Part shown: positions 1 through 12,488 of the stretch, one piece after another
Position numbering within the stretch: the stretch's first letter is position 1
How the letters are laid out: each line of letters starts with the position of its first letter
Origin: Linum tenue
Taxonomy: Eukaryota > Streptophyta > Magnoliopsida > Malpighiales > Linaceae
Reading direction: 5' to 3'
Assembly: GCA_946122785.1 (NCBI GenBank)
Contig: CAMGYJ010000008.1
Location: 13,231,475 to 13,295,474 of the forward strand
DNA: 64,000 bases
Notes under the pieces: generated by a model
Told to the model about the DNA's origin: nothing
The model's input: the letters and a program-made list of their open reading frames with translations, nothing else
The model's database searches: none
Position numbers and translations under genes: made by a program

Positions 1-8
1 CGTCCTTG

Positions 9-609
9 ATGCGACAGCTTAATCAACAGTATGAGGAATGGGTTAGCCTGCCTGTCGATCGTTCACAGTCGTTCTTGGCTCCTCTGCCGGGTCCGCAGTC
101 GCCGGATTCCAGTGGGCGATCCTCGTGTAGATGGGATGGGGCGACGCGAGCTGGTTCTCATTCGGCGGGAGGGATGGTGCTGGTCGATGCTAATGGTAGT
201 GTGTTCTTGGCTGCTGGATTTCAGATCCCTCATATTGATAGTCCTCCAATTGTTGAGTTGTTGGTACTGCGTGAGGCCATTAGGTGGTGCTTGAATTTGG
301 GATTTACGGAGGTGCGGTTTGAAGGCGACGCCAAGGTCATTATTGATAAACTTAATAGGGCGGATGCGAATGATAGCCAAATGGGAGTGATTCTTCAAGA
401 AGTTATAAATCTTTTAGCTGTCCATTCTGGTTTTTCTGTACGGTTTATAAGTCGGAGTAACAATAGGGTAGCCCATTTGGTGGCTAGGAAAGCCCTGTCT
501 TTGTACCCGGCTATTTGCCGTTTCTTTGATTTTCAGACCTGGCTGTCTCCCAGGATGTAACTATCGATTTTTGATCTAATGGATTATCTTTTGTCAAAAA
601 AAAAAAAAA
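9..609 (+). mobile_element. 3' end of a LINE-like element with RNase H domain and poly(A)
   Basis: The open frame from the ATG at 9 to the stop at 558-560 reads as a plant RVT_3-type RNase H domain. It has an acidic residue in WDGAT, the ELLVLREA helix, an EGD motif, and the late N-x-x-AH-x-x-A motif common in plant LINE and LINE-derived RNase H proteins. The stop is followed 35 bases later by a 14-A run (596-609), as expected for the 3' end of a non-LTR retroelement. The reverse transcriptase part would lie before the window start, so the copy is incomplete here and the first ATG may be internal to a longer frame. A domesticated RNase H-like host gene is the alternative, but the poly(A) so close to the stop favours a LINE. 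Confidence 0.7.
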
Positions 610-1529
610 TTGGTATAGGAAGTTGTTCTATAATTCAATTGATTATGAAATATAGTGGAAAAAATCATAGAATTTTCGCATCATTTTATTCTGAATTTTT
701 GTAAAGCTTCCAAAGAAACGTGCAATCGTCTTTTAGACAATTAGTTATAAAATTTCCATTGTTGGTCAAAGATATTTTTTCCTGGTAATTATTGTTGGTC
801 AAAGTTATTGAACCTTATTTGAAAAAAAAATTATCTTGTAGCTAGCAGCTAGCGGGACCAGATACCAGCACTAATATGGCATGTCTCAATTGGGCCGTAC
901 CGGGCTTTTTATGGGCGGAGCTTTCCTGGCCCAGGTAACCTATTAGTCGACATGGTCTCTGCTCTCTTGGGTTCAACTAATCCTTTGTTTATCAGGCCTT
1001 TTAACTTATTCCAACCTTGAACTATGAAGGTATAGCAAGCTGATTGATCTACTTAAATTATGAGATAAAGAGTTCGATTTTGCGATGTTCACTGATGAAA
1101 ATTAAGCTCAATTTATGACCAACTATTTACCGTTTCGTGTGATCCATGGTGAGTGTTTATTCACTATTATCAATGGTGGTATCATGCTAATACTGGCATT
1201 TTGATTTGATAAATTTAGAAAGGAAGAATGAGCCGTCAAACACTGGAGGGCTACAGTTGATGTATGGCCTACAAGATTGATCCAATCGCACTGAAACTGA
1301 TGGTGCAAATAGTTAGGCCGAAAACATGGGCCTCAGGCCCCATTATCCAGAGGGCCCCTCCTACACATCCTAAAATCCACCACAAGGGTCCATTATATTT
1401 ATTTCTCTCCCTCCAGTTCCACCTGGATGCTTAACAAGGCGTTGGTGCATTGGATGGGTAGCTTAATCCATAACCAAATTGCACACATATCAACCTCTAT
1501 GTTTAAAAATCCATGCTGTAGCCTCTACC
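610..1529. other. Intergenic, no gene seen
   Basis: This stretch between the LINE tail and the hAT element has only short spurious frames. No RNA gene, repeat boundary or splice-consistent coding segment was recognised. Confidence 0.5.
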
Positions 1530-1964
1530 TAGGGATGGCAATTTCGACCTGACCCGTTTTACCCGATCTGTTTGACCTGTTTTGGGGCGGGGCGGGCATG
1601 AGTAGTCTCATCGACCCGACCTGCCCTGACCCGCCCCATTCTTGACCCGTTCTTGTCTAAATTACATGAAATCTTAGTCAAATTACTTTGAAATCATATT
1701 TTAGCTATAATAAAGTTGTAAATTAGTGAAAACCTCAATTTCTCCAATAATTTTAACTACAATTGTCATAATATTGTTTATTTTCTTAGTTTTATAATAA
1801 AAATAACGAATATTTCTAATGTTTTTCAAATAAATTACATACCCATTGGGTCGACCTGCCCCGACCCGCGACCCGTGATCAATTACCCGACCTGGACCCG
1901 CCCTGCCACAGGCGAGTCTGGGTACCAAGAAACCCGCCCCGGACCTGCCCCATTGCCATACCTA
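1530..1964. mobile_element. Non-autonomous hAT element, 435 bp
   Basis: The ends are TAGGGATGGCAA at 1530-1541 and TTGCCATACCTA at 1953-1964, which are inverted copies with one mismatch. A perfect 8-bp target-site duplication, CCTCTACC, lies at 1522-1529 and 1965-1972. Subterminal regions are rich in GACCCG and GGGGCGGG words and the core is AT-rich. No transposase frame is present. An 8-bp duplication and TAGGG-type ends are hAT features. Confidence 0.9.
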
Positions 1965-1972
1965 CCTCTACC

Positions 1973-2520
1973 TACGTGGAAAAGTGGTACAAAATGACAA
2001 CCATCAAACTTAAACATCATGTTGAGAACTGAAACAACATTGTATTGACGATGCAGTTTGTGCATTGGATGGGTAATAGTAATGGAAGTCTGGCGGAAAA
2101 AACACTATTTGAGAAGAGAGTGGGACAGGGAGAGGGGGGGGGGGGGGGGGGGAGCAGAGGAAGCAAATAAATTTCTTTCTTCACATTTCTCACAAATCAC
2201 TAAAAGAAAAAATTCTTTCAAAAAAAAAAACACTAAAAGAAAAAACAGAAAACACTTGGAAATTTAAACACAAAGGCCTCCATCCCTAAGCAACAACTGA
2301 AGAAACAGAGTCCTTAAGCAACACTTAATTTGGATCCTTCCCAAACCCCAAAAATGGAGGAACTTTCCTAAACATTAGCACTAAAACATGGACAAAATAA
2401 CAACAACAAAAAAGATCGAATTTTTGTTCCTGGGTTCTCTTGTTTTTCTTTCAAATACCAGAAAACAGAGAAATAAGAAAGAAACTCTACTTAGAGAAAG
2501 CGAGGCTCTGTTTTTGGTTT
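1973..2520. other. Intergenic with a G19 homopolymer; 3' flank of the glutaredoxin gene
   Basis: It holds an uninterrupted run of 19 G (2134-2152) and A-rich tracts. The part next to 2521 should contain the 3' untranslated region of the minus-strand glutaredoxin gene. No coding region was recognised. Confidence 0.5.
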
Positions 2521-2934
2521 TCAGAGCCAGAGTGCGCCAGCGTCTTTGAGGAGAGGGACGAGGGTGCCGTTAATATGGGAAGCCATGACCCTGTCCATAG
2601 CCCCAACGAGCTTCCCGCCGACGAACACGACTGGGAGGGCGGCGGCGGAGGAGGCTCCGATCAGCCTCATCAGCGCCATCTCCATCTCCTTCCCTGCAAT
2701 CGGGTCGCCCGCCTGGTCCAGCTCGTAGACTGTCGGGTTGACGCCCATCCCGCAGAAGAGGCGCTTTATGGCGTGGCACATGCAGCAGCTGCTGATGCTG
2801 AATATCACCACCGCGCTCTCCGCCGCCAGCTGCTCTATCCGCTCGAAAGGGTCCCCACCGCCGGCGTAAGACCCGACTCCGTTTCTCCCCGATGCTGGCA
2901 CGTAGGGCGATCCCCATGACTCTGTTTGGTACAT
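2521..2934 (-). CDS. CC-type (ROXY) glutaredoxin
   Basis: Single-exon, 137-residue land-plant CC-type glutaredoxin. The active site is C50-C51-M52-C53, preceded by the strand AVVIFS. The glutathione-binding segment [13 protein letters not shown] and helix MASHING follow, and the protein ends in ALWL, the motif ROXY proteins use to engage TGA bZIP factors. The N-terminus (MYQTESWGS) resembles the ROXY1/ROXY2 subgroup, which acts with TGA factors in the nucleus in flower and anther development. That assignment is from family knowledge and the exact orthologue is uncertain. The start is the only in-frame ATG before the conserved N-terminus. A TATA box lies about 145 bases upstream. The CDS is clearly GC-richer than its surroundings. 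Confidence 0.93.
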   Translation of the reverse strand: MYQTESWGSPYVPASGRNGVGSYAGGGDPFERIEQLAAESAVVIFSISSCCMCHAIKRLFCGMGVNPTVYELDQAGDPIAGKEMEMALMRLIGASSAAALPVVFVGGKLVGAMDRVMASHINGTLVPLLKDAGALWL

Positions 2935-3079
2935 TGTTGGTAGTTTCTTTCTTTGGTTTGGAGGAAGTGGGTTTTGGAAGGTTGGATGTGATAGGAACGG
3001 AGTAAGTTTTTTTTTTGTTTTGTTTAGGGAACTCGTTTTAATGTTGGAATGTGGTTTTGAGAAGGGGGAAAGGAGATGG

Positions 3080-3089
3080 TTTATATAGA
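3080..3089 (-). promoter_or_regulatory. Probable TATA box of the glutaredoxin gene
   Basis: Read on the minus strand this is TCTATATAAA, about 145 bases upstream of the glutaredoxin ATG. That fits a core promoter with a 5' UTR of roughly 110 bases. Confidence 0.55.
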
Positions 3090-3236
3090 GGGGGATGCAA
3101 GATGGGACACATCATCATGGGGTTTTGGATTGTGTTGTTTATCTAGTTGTGTCAATTGTCACAGGGTTTAGTATTACCAAGGTTGTACTATGTGTCCCAC
3201 ATCACTAATGTAGAGGTGGTGATTTCTTTTGCTTGC

Positions 3237-3566
3237 GGGGTCGTTTGGTAAGCACGTAATGTAGAATTCATGTATTTGAAGAATTCATGTATATTGTAGG
3301 TTGAGTTGTGAGAACTTGTGTAATATTAGAATGCATTGTTTGGCTTGCATGAGTTCATGGTAGAACCCACATAATTTGGCATGAAATCTCAAATACTTTG
3401 GGTAAACCCAAAACATTTGAGATATCATGGTCACATGAATTCTAGAATTACATGGTGCACCAATATCATGATATCTGTCCCAAAATAAAACAAGAAAAAC
3501 AGTAAAATCACAGATATCATGTAATCTTGGAATCTGTGGGTAGATTACATGCTTACCAAACGACCC
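3237..3566. mobile_element. MITE-like inverted-repeat element
   Basis: GGGGTCGTTTGGTAAGCA (3237-3254) and TGCTTACCAAACGACCCC (3549-3566) form a perfect 18-bp terminal inverted repeat around about 330 bases of non-coding DNA. GGGGTCGTTTGG-type ends are common in small plant DNA transposons. No clean target duplication was found, so the superfamily is open. Confidence 0.75.
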
Positions 3567-3567
3567 C

Positions 3568-6500
3568 GCATGCTTCATTTGCACAATTACTGGCATAGTT
3601 TAGATGCAATACATCACTAATGTATGGAAGGATTCTTTCCTTTTGCTTCATAATCGAAAAGGAAACAAGATGGATTAACATTCGATACAAGCTCTTCGAT
3701 CGATAGACCATTATTTGAAGTTGCTGAATAATAGTGATGAAGTTCGTGTTTTCATACTCGCCACAAAGTACTGAACTGGTTGTGTTGACCAATTACCTAG
3801 ACTGGCAAGATTAATCAATACACGATATCTCCATCTTTGCTCTTCAACAGTCACGACATGAAGCTAAGGGTCATCTAGTGGCTATTCCAACAACAACAAC
3901 AATACACTTGCTCCGCCTTGATTGCACTGGTGAAAGATGGCTGCAGATTGTCTCCGAACGCAATTATATATGATGATGATACATATGGCTGCTGATCTGT
4001 TACTGAAATGATATTGAACAATTAAATTATCTTGAATGACCACATGCTACAAAATGGATTCCCAAATCCTCAAACTTTTATCAAGGTAGATTTTTAAGAT
4101 GACCTACTTCATGCTCAATCACTAAGAGCTAATATGAATCTACTTGGTTATTATGTTAGTGTAACAAATCGTGGTGGTTATGGGAGGATGACCATTATCA
4201 TTATTGTTATTATAATGCTACAAACTCGTTATTACTGTTAGTTGTTGGGTGCTTGCTTTTCCTTTTTGGCCCTCGCCGGGAAAGAGGTTGGAACTTTTGT
4301 CTCTAAAAGTGGTGGTAATAATTAATGGAACTTTCATGAGATGAGATGGTGGTCTTATTCTTATACTATGTGTGTGTGTGTGTGCATGTCGTCAGCTGAC
4401 CAACGCATGCTGAAGTTAAAGCCAAAGGCAGGGCAGGGAGGCCTAAAAGCAAAGCCAAGTTCAGTAACATGATCTCTCTGTTCTGTTCTGTTCTGTTCTG
4501 TTGTGTTGTGCTCTCAGCCTCACTCCTTTTCCTTTCCCTCTTACCGATCAACCAACCATAACTTTGACTGATAAAAGCTTTCAATGGACAAGGTCAAGGC
4601 TTGTAAAAGAGACCCTCGGAAGAAATGGGATGGTGTTCGAAAGTAGAGGGAGGGAGGGAGGGACAAGAATGACAGGCTTTATCAGAATGGGAGGGAGGTG
4701 TTTGGTTAACTTATACAACGGCTGCCTCCGTCCTTCTTGTCGGCCTTGCTCAAAGCTTTTCCTTAGGGCAATATTTCTCTTTTCTTTCGAATGTTATATA
4801 TTACTTCTTGAATAAAACCAGGATTTAGTATTAGCACGAGGGTAAAGATCAGTGACTAAGATAAAGTAGTTTAGAATATGAACATTAGTTACACCTTTTT
4901 CATCTTGATATTCTAATTTCTATATAGAAAATCATTTTATTTTTCAATTTAAACCCTAACTTTTTAGTGGAATCGAACTGGTTAATCATATCGCTTGAAG
5001 AATGACGAACCTTTTCAGCCAAAAAGACGATATGCTATCGAGGAGACAATGAAGGAATTAACTTGGGCTTGGAATGAGAAATGAAGCTAGATAGGGTGAG
5101 TTCGTTTCGGGCTCCCCAACTCGGGAACATGGCTTATTTGAGGTGACAAAAAGAAAAAAGTGTGAGAGTTTCACTAGACTTAAGAGGCCAAGTAGGAAAT
5201 ATTAGTAAGTTGTGGGATCAAAAGCAATAATAATCCAAGTCTTAACTTCTTATAGCAAAAATTTGATGTGTATTATCTAGGGCTACAAATGGACATGGGT
5301 AATAAAGCCGGTTAAAAAAATCTAAAGGGACATGCATATGAATTAACAAAAGCAAGCGGATATAGGTGAAAGAGGAGATCATAGTAAGAATTTGTAGTTC
5401 GATTTAAATGAAGATTATTATGTAAGTATGATATCTGACAACTCAATCAAACTCAAGACCATATGACAACTGTTGACAACGAATGACATAGACTCTAATG
5501 ATGAGATCCAATTGGAAGAGTAAATGCAGATATGAATTCGACTTTTCCATAATCTCGATTTCTATGTTCTTGTTTTAATGTCTGATTTATGAAAATCCTA
5601 AAGTTTGATGACCATATCCACCTCAATTTTGATGACGAGGATCATACAGGCACCCTCACAAGGAATTATCGCAATAACACGTAGCCGCAAAAAGGAAGAG
5701 ACAAAGTGGGGTGTGCTCACGATTATCCTTGCATTTGCATTTGCATTTGCATGTGTTGTGTCTCCCCCTCTTCTCCTAGTCCTAAATTATTGTTATTAAT
5801 CAATGATGATTAATCCATATTTGTTTTTTTAGCGTCTTATGGAAATTCAGATCCCAATTCCTATTTGATCTCTTAATTTGGATCGGCTCACTTAGCCATA
5901 CACTGAAAAATGCTTAATATATCAAAAGTAGTAATATACATAGAATCTAGGCGATGATGGGTGACGCCAAACCAATTGGCCGGTGTGGTGGGCAGATCAA
6001 GATCGATTGATCATCACTAGAAGCTGCCTGTATTATACCTTGTTTTTGGCCTTTACATTGCCTCCCATTAACATATAACAATGCCCTTCTTAACAATTAA
6101 TTAATAGAATGTTGGATAGCGGTTCGCGAGACTCAAATTTAATATATTTTTCATACGAGTTTGATGTCTCAATTAACTAATCTAGTGGAACATATATGTT
6201 AATTTTCAGAGTCATCAAATAAAACTAGTTCGTAAAAACTCTTAAACTAAAATCATGCATATTCCCCATAGGCATGTATAACCTTGAATATAGTATATAC
6301 CTTTGATTATTATAATAATTGCGTGGGTAAGTGTTCTTTGAGGAACCATGCACGTAAAGGAGTCGGTTAGTTATTAATTGATTACTTCAAAACTTAGATG
6401 CAATGACAATTGATTAAGGTGTTGGATCATTAATTAATCAAGTAATTACAAGGGAGGGAGACAAAGGATATGGGGAATTGGTATCTGACGGTGATTTTGT

Positions 6501-8357
6501 CCCTCTTTGTGTTCGGAGAATGTCTGTCTCCTTTCGCCATTTATCTCCCCTGCCTTTAATGGAAAATCATAGTGAGATTTTAGCTTTTGGTTATTGGATT
6601 ATTTGGTTTGTTATATAATTTCTTCATATTTCTCGGCAATCAACTGTTATGAGAGTCTATATAAATTTTTTGATCGTTTTGTAATATGTACTCTATTTGA
6701 TATAGTTGAACTTGTTTCTCGTGCTCGTATACTAGCCAATTAACACCTCGAATTAGTGCATCATGCAAGTACATGTGTTTTCTATTTTGTTTTTTGTTTT
6801 GTTTTGTTTACTTGGTCAAAGAGAGCGTGGTAGGTAGAATAACCATCCTTAATTAGATAGAGATAAATGAACTCATTATTTTGTTCATGCGTTGGATATC
6901 AGATAAAACTTTTGAGAGATTCTATTAGGAACGTCAGATAAAAGTACATAAATTTCGAGAACCTCGTAAGAAGTATTGCGAGATTGTATGCAATTAGTAT
7001 CTTGAACATTTGACACAAAACCAACTCTCTACGTACCCCGTGACACATCCATCCCACGTACGGTTGGCTACCTATCAACCCTTTGCTCATTGGTATTTTG
7101 ATAAACAATTCTCTTCAAGTTTATATAAATGTTATACATCGGGTGTTTGAGTAGTCTTTTGTGCTATAAAAGCTAGCTCAAATAGAGGATCCTCATTTTT
7201 ATAACAAGACACTTCCCTTCCAACATGGTACTACTCGGAACCTTTTTATATATACCGAAAATTGTCTATAAGTTTACAAATGCAATTTGCCATATTTATT
7301 GAAAAAGGAAGGAGTCAAAAAGAGAGAAGTAGAGACATATACGCATCATGTAAAGCTACATTTGACTGCATGCATAATCCTAGTTAAAGTAAAAAAGGTA
7401 AAAACCACAGAATCTAGATGGCTTGCATGCGGGCCTGGTGAAGTGAAAGTGAAAACGTAATGCAAAGAGACAAATAATTTTTTACCCACCAAAAAAGGTA
7501 AAATAAAAGTGTACTGAGACAGACAGGACAAAACATGTCTGAAACTGAAAGTAAATATTGGTGGGTTTTTCTTATATAAACTAATGTTGTTTCCTTAACT
7601 ACTTTCGCTTGTCCCCAACACCCAAAAATAAAACTTATCATTATAAAGCAAATTTAACCGCATGTTGTCAAAACACTAATTATTACTTTTAAGTTAATAA
7701 AATCACAATCCCAAAAAACCATTGGAAAATTCCCATGCATGCCTCCATCAGCCTAAAAAGAAATCTAGGCTTTTGATTGAATTTAGTTAGAGTAAATAAT
7801 TATATTAATCTATTTATACCTCCTGTCATACACTATATTTAAAAGATTCAGCAAATTTCTCACATTTGATATTTAAGATCAATAGCTAGAAAGGATTAGA
7901 TATCATTAGGAATTCAACACATAAATTCTTGTTCATTATAAATATTTGATATGAGATAATGAATCAGTTCATCCCTATATTTAACATCCTAAAAAAACTT
8001 AAGTATTACATCAGTTATTTTTAGTCTTCTCAAATAAAAATCATATACTGCAATCGAATAACATGTATTGAGTTAAAAAGTATTCCTCTTTTCTGCATCA
8101 AAGGGAAATGAGAAAGTGAAGGGAGTGAAGCTAAGCAGTACTAGCTTAATACTGTCGTCGCCCTGCCTGCTTTTGGCTAGGACCTAGGAGCAGCTTTGAG
8201 TGGAATGGGTCGGGTCGGTCAGACAGAAGGGGTCAAATAGCAAACCCGACAGCATGTGGTCAGACCCACTGCTCCAATTCCTTTACTTCTCTTCCCATTC
8301 TAGTTTGAGTTAAACGAACCATAAAGACCAAAACAACTGGTTACCATGTCTTGCTAC
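3568..8357. other. Long intergenic region, no gene seen
   Basis: About 4.8 kb of AT-rich DNA holds only short non-conserved frames. Simple repeats include a GT run (about 4368-4384) and four to five TTCTG units (about 4479-4500). No RNA gene, CDS or bounded transposon could be supported. Confidence 0.5.
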
Positions 8358-8741
8358 CAAGGTTGTCAAACCGGTTTATGTCAGTGTGCCGGTTTAGCAA
8401 GTGGAATGGTTCGACCGGTGGTACATACCGGTTTGTGCCGGTTCATACCGGTTAATATTACAAATAATTTACAAATACTCATATTTAAACATGACATTTA
8501 ACGTAAATACCTAAATATTTGTACTTGAATCCAACAAATAACATCAACATTTAACTTTTTAACACATAAAACAAATAATAAACTACTTTTTATCAATTAA
8601 ATTCACTAAGATAAGATAATTTTACTTGGAGATTCGTATATCGATCGTGCCGGTCATACCGGTGGTGTCATGCCGGTTTTATGACCGGTACAGGTTGAAC
8701 CAGGTTGAACCAGTGGCACGCCGGCCGGCGTGACAACCCTG
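8358..8741. mobile_element. Non-autonomous hAT element, 384 bp
   Basis: The ends are CAAGGTTGTCAAAC (from 8358) and GTGACAACCCTG (to 8741), near-inverted copies. An exact 8-bp target duplication, CTTGCTAC, lies at 8350-8357 and 8742-8749. Subterminal DNA is packed with CCGGT and ACCGG words on both sides of an AT-rich core, typical of hAT transposase-binding regions. It has no coding capacity. Confidence 0.9.
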
Positions 8742-9234
8742 CTTGCTACTTATGCTCTCTCTTGTTCTGTTTCCTCTGACTGCTTATGACTCTCTTGTTC
8801 TGTTTCCATGCGTCACCCACACATTACCACTAGACAAACCAATTAACTAAATCATCAGTCTAATATTACCTCTTCTCATTCAAACATTAGCAGCAAACAA
8901 ACTGAACATATGTCTAATGTGATCATCAGTCAAAACCCACCTGAAAACAGGGGTGAAAAACAGTAAACTAATCTAAGTCTGGGAAAAAAGAAAACTACAC
9001 CTCAGAATTGAAATTCTCAGTGGCAGCAGCAAACCCAAAGAAGAACCAGTATATAGTATACAAGCTATAGGGACATCTATCAGTATAAGTACACAACCAA
9101 TTACTATGTGCAAAGTACTCTAGCTGCTAGCTAAAACCACATGTTACACAAGTACAAATACTTCCCAACACAGGGTTCGCAGAGAGGGATAGAAAGAACT
9201 CAAATTCTCGCAGCTACAGTGCTTGTTTTTACCT

Positions 9235-12200
9235 CTACTGCCTTGAAACAGGCCCCATGGGGATTGACGACTGCTGTTGCCCGTATCGATTCCCTTCAGA
9301 CCCCTGATACTGGTACGAATTCGGTGGCAGCATTCCAAATGGTGGTGGTGGCATCCCAGTCATCGGAGCACCACCACCAACTGGTGGAAACCCTGGTAGA
9401 GAAGGGGGCGGCGGCTGTCCATAACCATAAGGGCCTCCACTGTTGATCGGTATGTAGGGAGGTGGCGGCATCGAGTAAGTTGGCGGTGGGAGTGGCGTCA
9501 TCGGCGGTGGGGACGAAGGCAGTGGAGGATTGTTTGGGGGCACTGACTGCTGAGCAGTGGTGGTGATGTCAGCAGCAGGCTGGTAAGGAGGCTGTTGAGG
9601 ATTCTGCGACGCTGGTATGTAAGGCTCGTTGTTATCAAGCCTAGCTCTCTTCTCGGGCTGGGTGCCAATGACGCCCTCAGATGCCAAGGAGGAGAGAACG
9701 TATGACAGCATTTGAGCAGAGGATGTTGAAGCAGTTAGTTTCGCAGCCATGGCAGCTGCAGCTGATTTTCTAGGGTCCTCTGGGGTGGGGTTGGACTGCA
9801 TTGTGGTGTACATTGATGGAGCACTTTGTTCTCTGTCTCCAGAGGCAAAGGTTTGGGATGCTGCAACAGAGTTACTATTGGCTTCTTTTGAGTTCTGCTC
9901 GGAGACTAATTGTGAGTTGCTCGAAGAATGGAGCAGCTGCTGATTTAACTTCTCAGCATTGTCTGATAGGGATCGTGCTACCTGCAAAAGTGAAAACCCA
10001 TCCATACAAAAAAAAAAAATCAATAAATTGTAAGTTAAACAGGGCAATGACCTGTATTTTGATCATATTTTACACTTGTTGATCGATGCAAGTTTAGAAA
10101 GCAATACACAGAGTTCTAAACACGTCCACAGGAGCGAGCAAGGCGATTATGGTTGTTAACTGAAGCGTAGTGCACCCTTCAAAGTTCAAAGCTTACCACC
10201 AATCCTGGTTTACTACTTGTTCACACAAATGTATTGATGAAGTTAATTCTATGTTGCAGACAGAAAATGGGAAACCCATTTCAAGTGTTTACCATGGTTT
10301 AATGTAGACAAATATGTACATAAAAACTATACAAACTCCAGATATAGAATATTGCTTTCGAAGGTAAGTGAGGATCTAGATTGCCATACCTGAAGTTGAT
10401 GCCGAACGTTTTCAAGCTTTGTTTCCTATTAAAAATATCAGGTCACTTAGTACCCTCATAAAAATTTAAGCTTTTTCTTTTATTTGGCACAAATAGCTAA
10501 TCCCACCAACCTGCTCTTGCAGTGCCTCTCTAAGATGAGACACGAGACTTGCTCTGGATGATTCGATGGCCACCAATTGCTTCATGCTATCCCGCAGAGC
10601 AGCATACTGGCCCTGCACGTCTTCCATAAGTGCAGGTCCAGCTAATTGACCTGTCAATGTAACATAATGCTCAGCAAACTGGAATTCCAGTAGAAGCAAC
10701 AAAAAAAGGAACAATGGAAAAAGATATACCTGAGTTACTGTCACCAACTTCCTTCTCAACTTTCTCAAAATAAGCGACTGAACTACTACATTTCCCAAGT
10801 ACGGCATCTTCATCCTGGCCACTGTAAACAGCTTGGTAACCTGAAACTATCTTGTCCAGTGCTCTTTCAATGGGCTGATTCTGTTTTCAATGAAGCAAAA
10901 CTCAGCTGCCATCTTCCATTTTACAAATATAAAACCAAAAAGGAACAGTCTATGCTTTGAATGTAGAGTTCCAACTTACTGGTTTGAAACTTAAATCGAG
11001 ACTTTTTCCATTCCTACGAATACTTTCCAGCTGTCTTCCAAGAAGCTCTTCCTTCAAAACTTGTCCCCTAGAACCAAAAACTTTACGTTCTTCCCAAATT
11101 CCAATCTGCACGCAAAGTGCGAGACAGTAAGGAGCTTTAGAAGGTGATCCAAAGCAGCAAACAAATATTGCTGTAGCAAACTTTGCATCTTCAAAATAGA
11201 ACTTCAATTCTATGTCTTCTAGTTCGATCCTTTCATTCTATCCATGCCAGTTTAGAAAGAGTGACTTCCCAAGTGGAAAAATGAACATTTCTTAGGTAGT
11301 TGGTAGGTTCAAGAAATACAGAAACACCAAGAACTAAAATCGTTCTTCAGTATAAGACTTCTGCATAACCCATGGCACATGCACATTTCATCAGGTTACA
11401 GAGAAGCATTACTGCCACTTCCTATAAGTTGCCAACTAAGGCTATCTTATCACAAATGGTTGGTAGATAGCACGATTTAATACCAAACCTAGTTATTGAT
11501 TCCCTTCAACAGACATCACTAATTTTCCCCCCAAAATCTTACCACGCTAATTTACAACCTATGCTCTTCTGGTAAGCTTTTGACATAATGAAACCAAAAA
11601 CATTGACATGATAGAACATGAATGAAGGGGAGTATATAAAAGGCGAGAGGAAGCTGTGAGTACCAATCGCATTGCAGCATTTCTTCCAAACTCATCGCCA
11701 TGATCTATTGTATCACGAAGAGCTTCTGGAAGAACCTTCCAGAATTCGCCAACAAACTCTGAGCCCTTTCGACGACTATTTTGTAGTATATCATTTGCAA
11801 GATACAGAAAAGCTACTCGCTGCTCACGTGGAGCAGAATGGAATTGTCTAGCCCATGTTTCAACGACATGTTTTGCTTTATGCATGTGAAATATGCACCA
11901 ATGTGATAAAGCTAAGATCAGATTAAGGACACACAACAAAGGGGAAATACAATACAAACAGAGGATGACAAAGCACATAGAGGACGAAAGACACGAGTCT
12001 GAGAGTCTGATAAAGCATACACAGGATGAAAGACACAAGTCTGGGGGTCTGACACTAAATGCATCATGAATGAGAAGAGAAGAAATCTATATATTCGTGA
12101 AAGATGACAGAGACAGAAGGAAGAAATATCATGAACAGTAACATGACATAATATTTCAATCACAGAAGTTTCCCAGACAGCCATAAAATCACATTTGATA

Positions 12201-12488
12201 TAACTTGATTTAAATGGCATTCATGTGTAGTCTCTTTGCACAGGTATACACCTTCCACTTCCACAATTAAAGCTTTGAATGACCATAGCATACATATGTC
12301 TTGAAAAACTCAAGTCATTGATTTAGAAAACCAAGGTTTAGTAAATTTTGCTAGCAGAAACTGGCAGTAATTGGAAAATGATAGCATCAAATCTTTGCAC
12401 AGAGGAGGATACTCTCTATGCTTGCTTGAGAATTATTGAGCTTGGCGAGCTTCTCCACTAAAATCAGGGAATTAAATGAGCTGCCCAT
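9235..12488 (-). CDS. CID-domain (RPRD1-like) pre-mRNA regulator
   Basis: I reconstruct seven coding exons with GT-AG introns and consistent phase: 12488-12413, 11911-11664, 11105-10980, 10880-10730, 10650-10511, 10425-10390 and 9981-9235 (507 residues). Residues 1 to about 140 form a CTD-interacting domain (LSHWCIFHMHKAK, LYLANDILQNSRRKG, FGRNAAMRL), followed by the conserved IWEERKVFGSRGQ. A coiled-coil segment lies at about 200-275. The long C-terminus is Pro, Gly and Gln rich. Metazoan RPRD1A/B and plant relatives bind the phosphorylated C-terminal domain of RNA polymerase II in the nucleus and act in transcription termination and CTD dephosphorylation; this role is inferred by homology. 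The start is the ATG at 12488, in frame with the first CID helix. A 5' UTR intron may extend to about 13.15 kb. Confidence 0.88.

Noticed and set aside
2440..2919. 159-residue plus frame over the glutaredoxin
   Set aside because: GC-rich antisense shadow; the minus frame has the CCMC and ALWL motifs.
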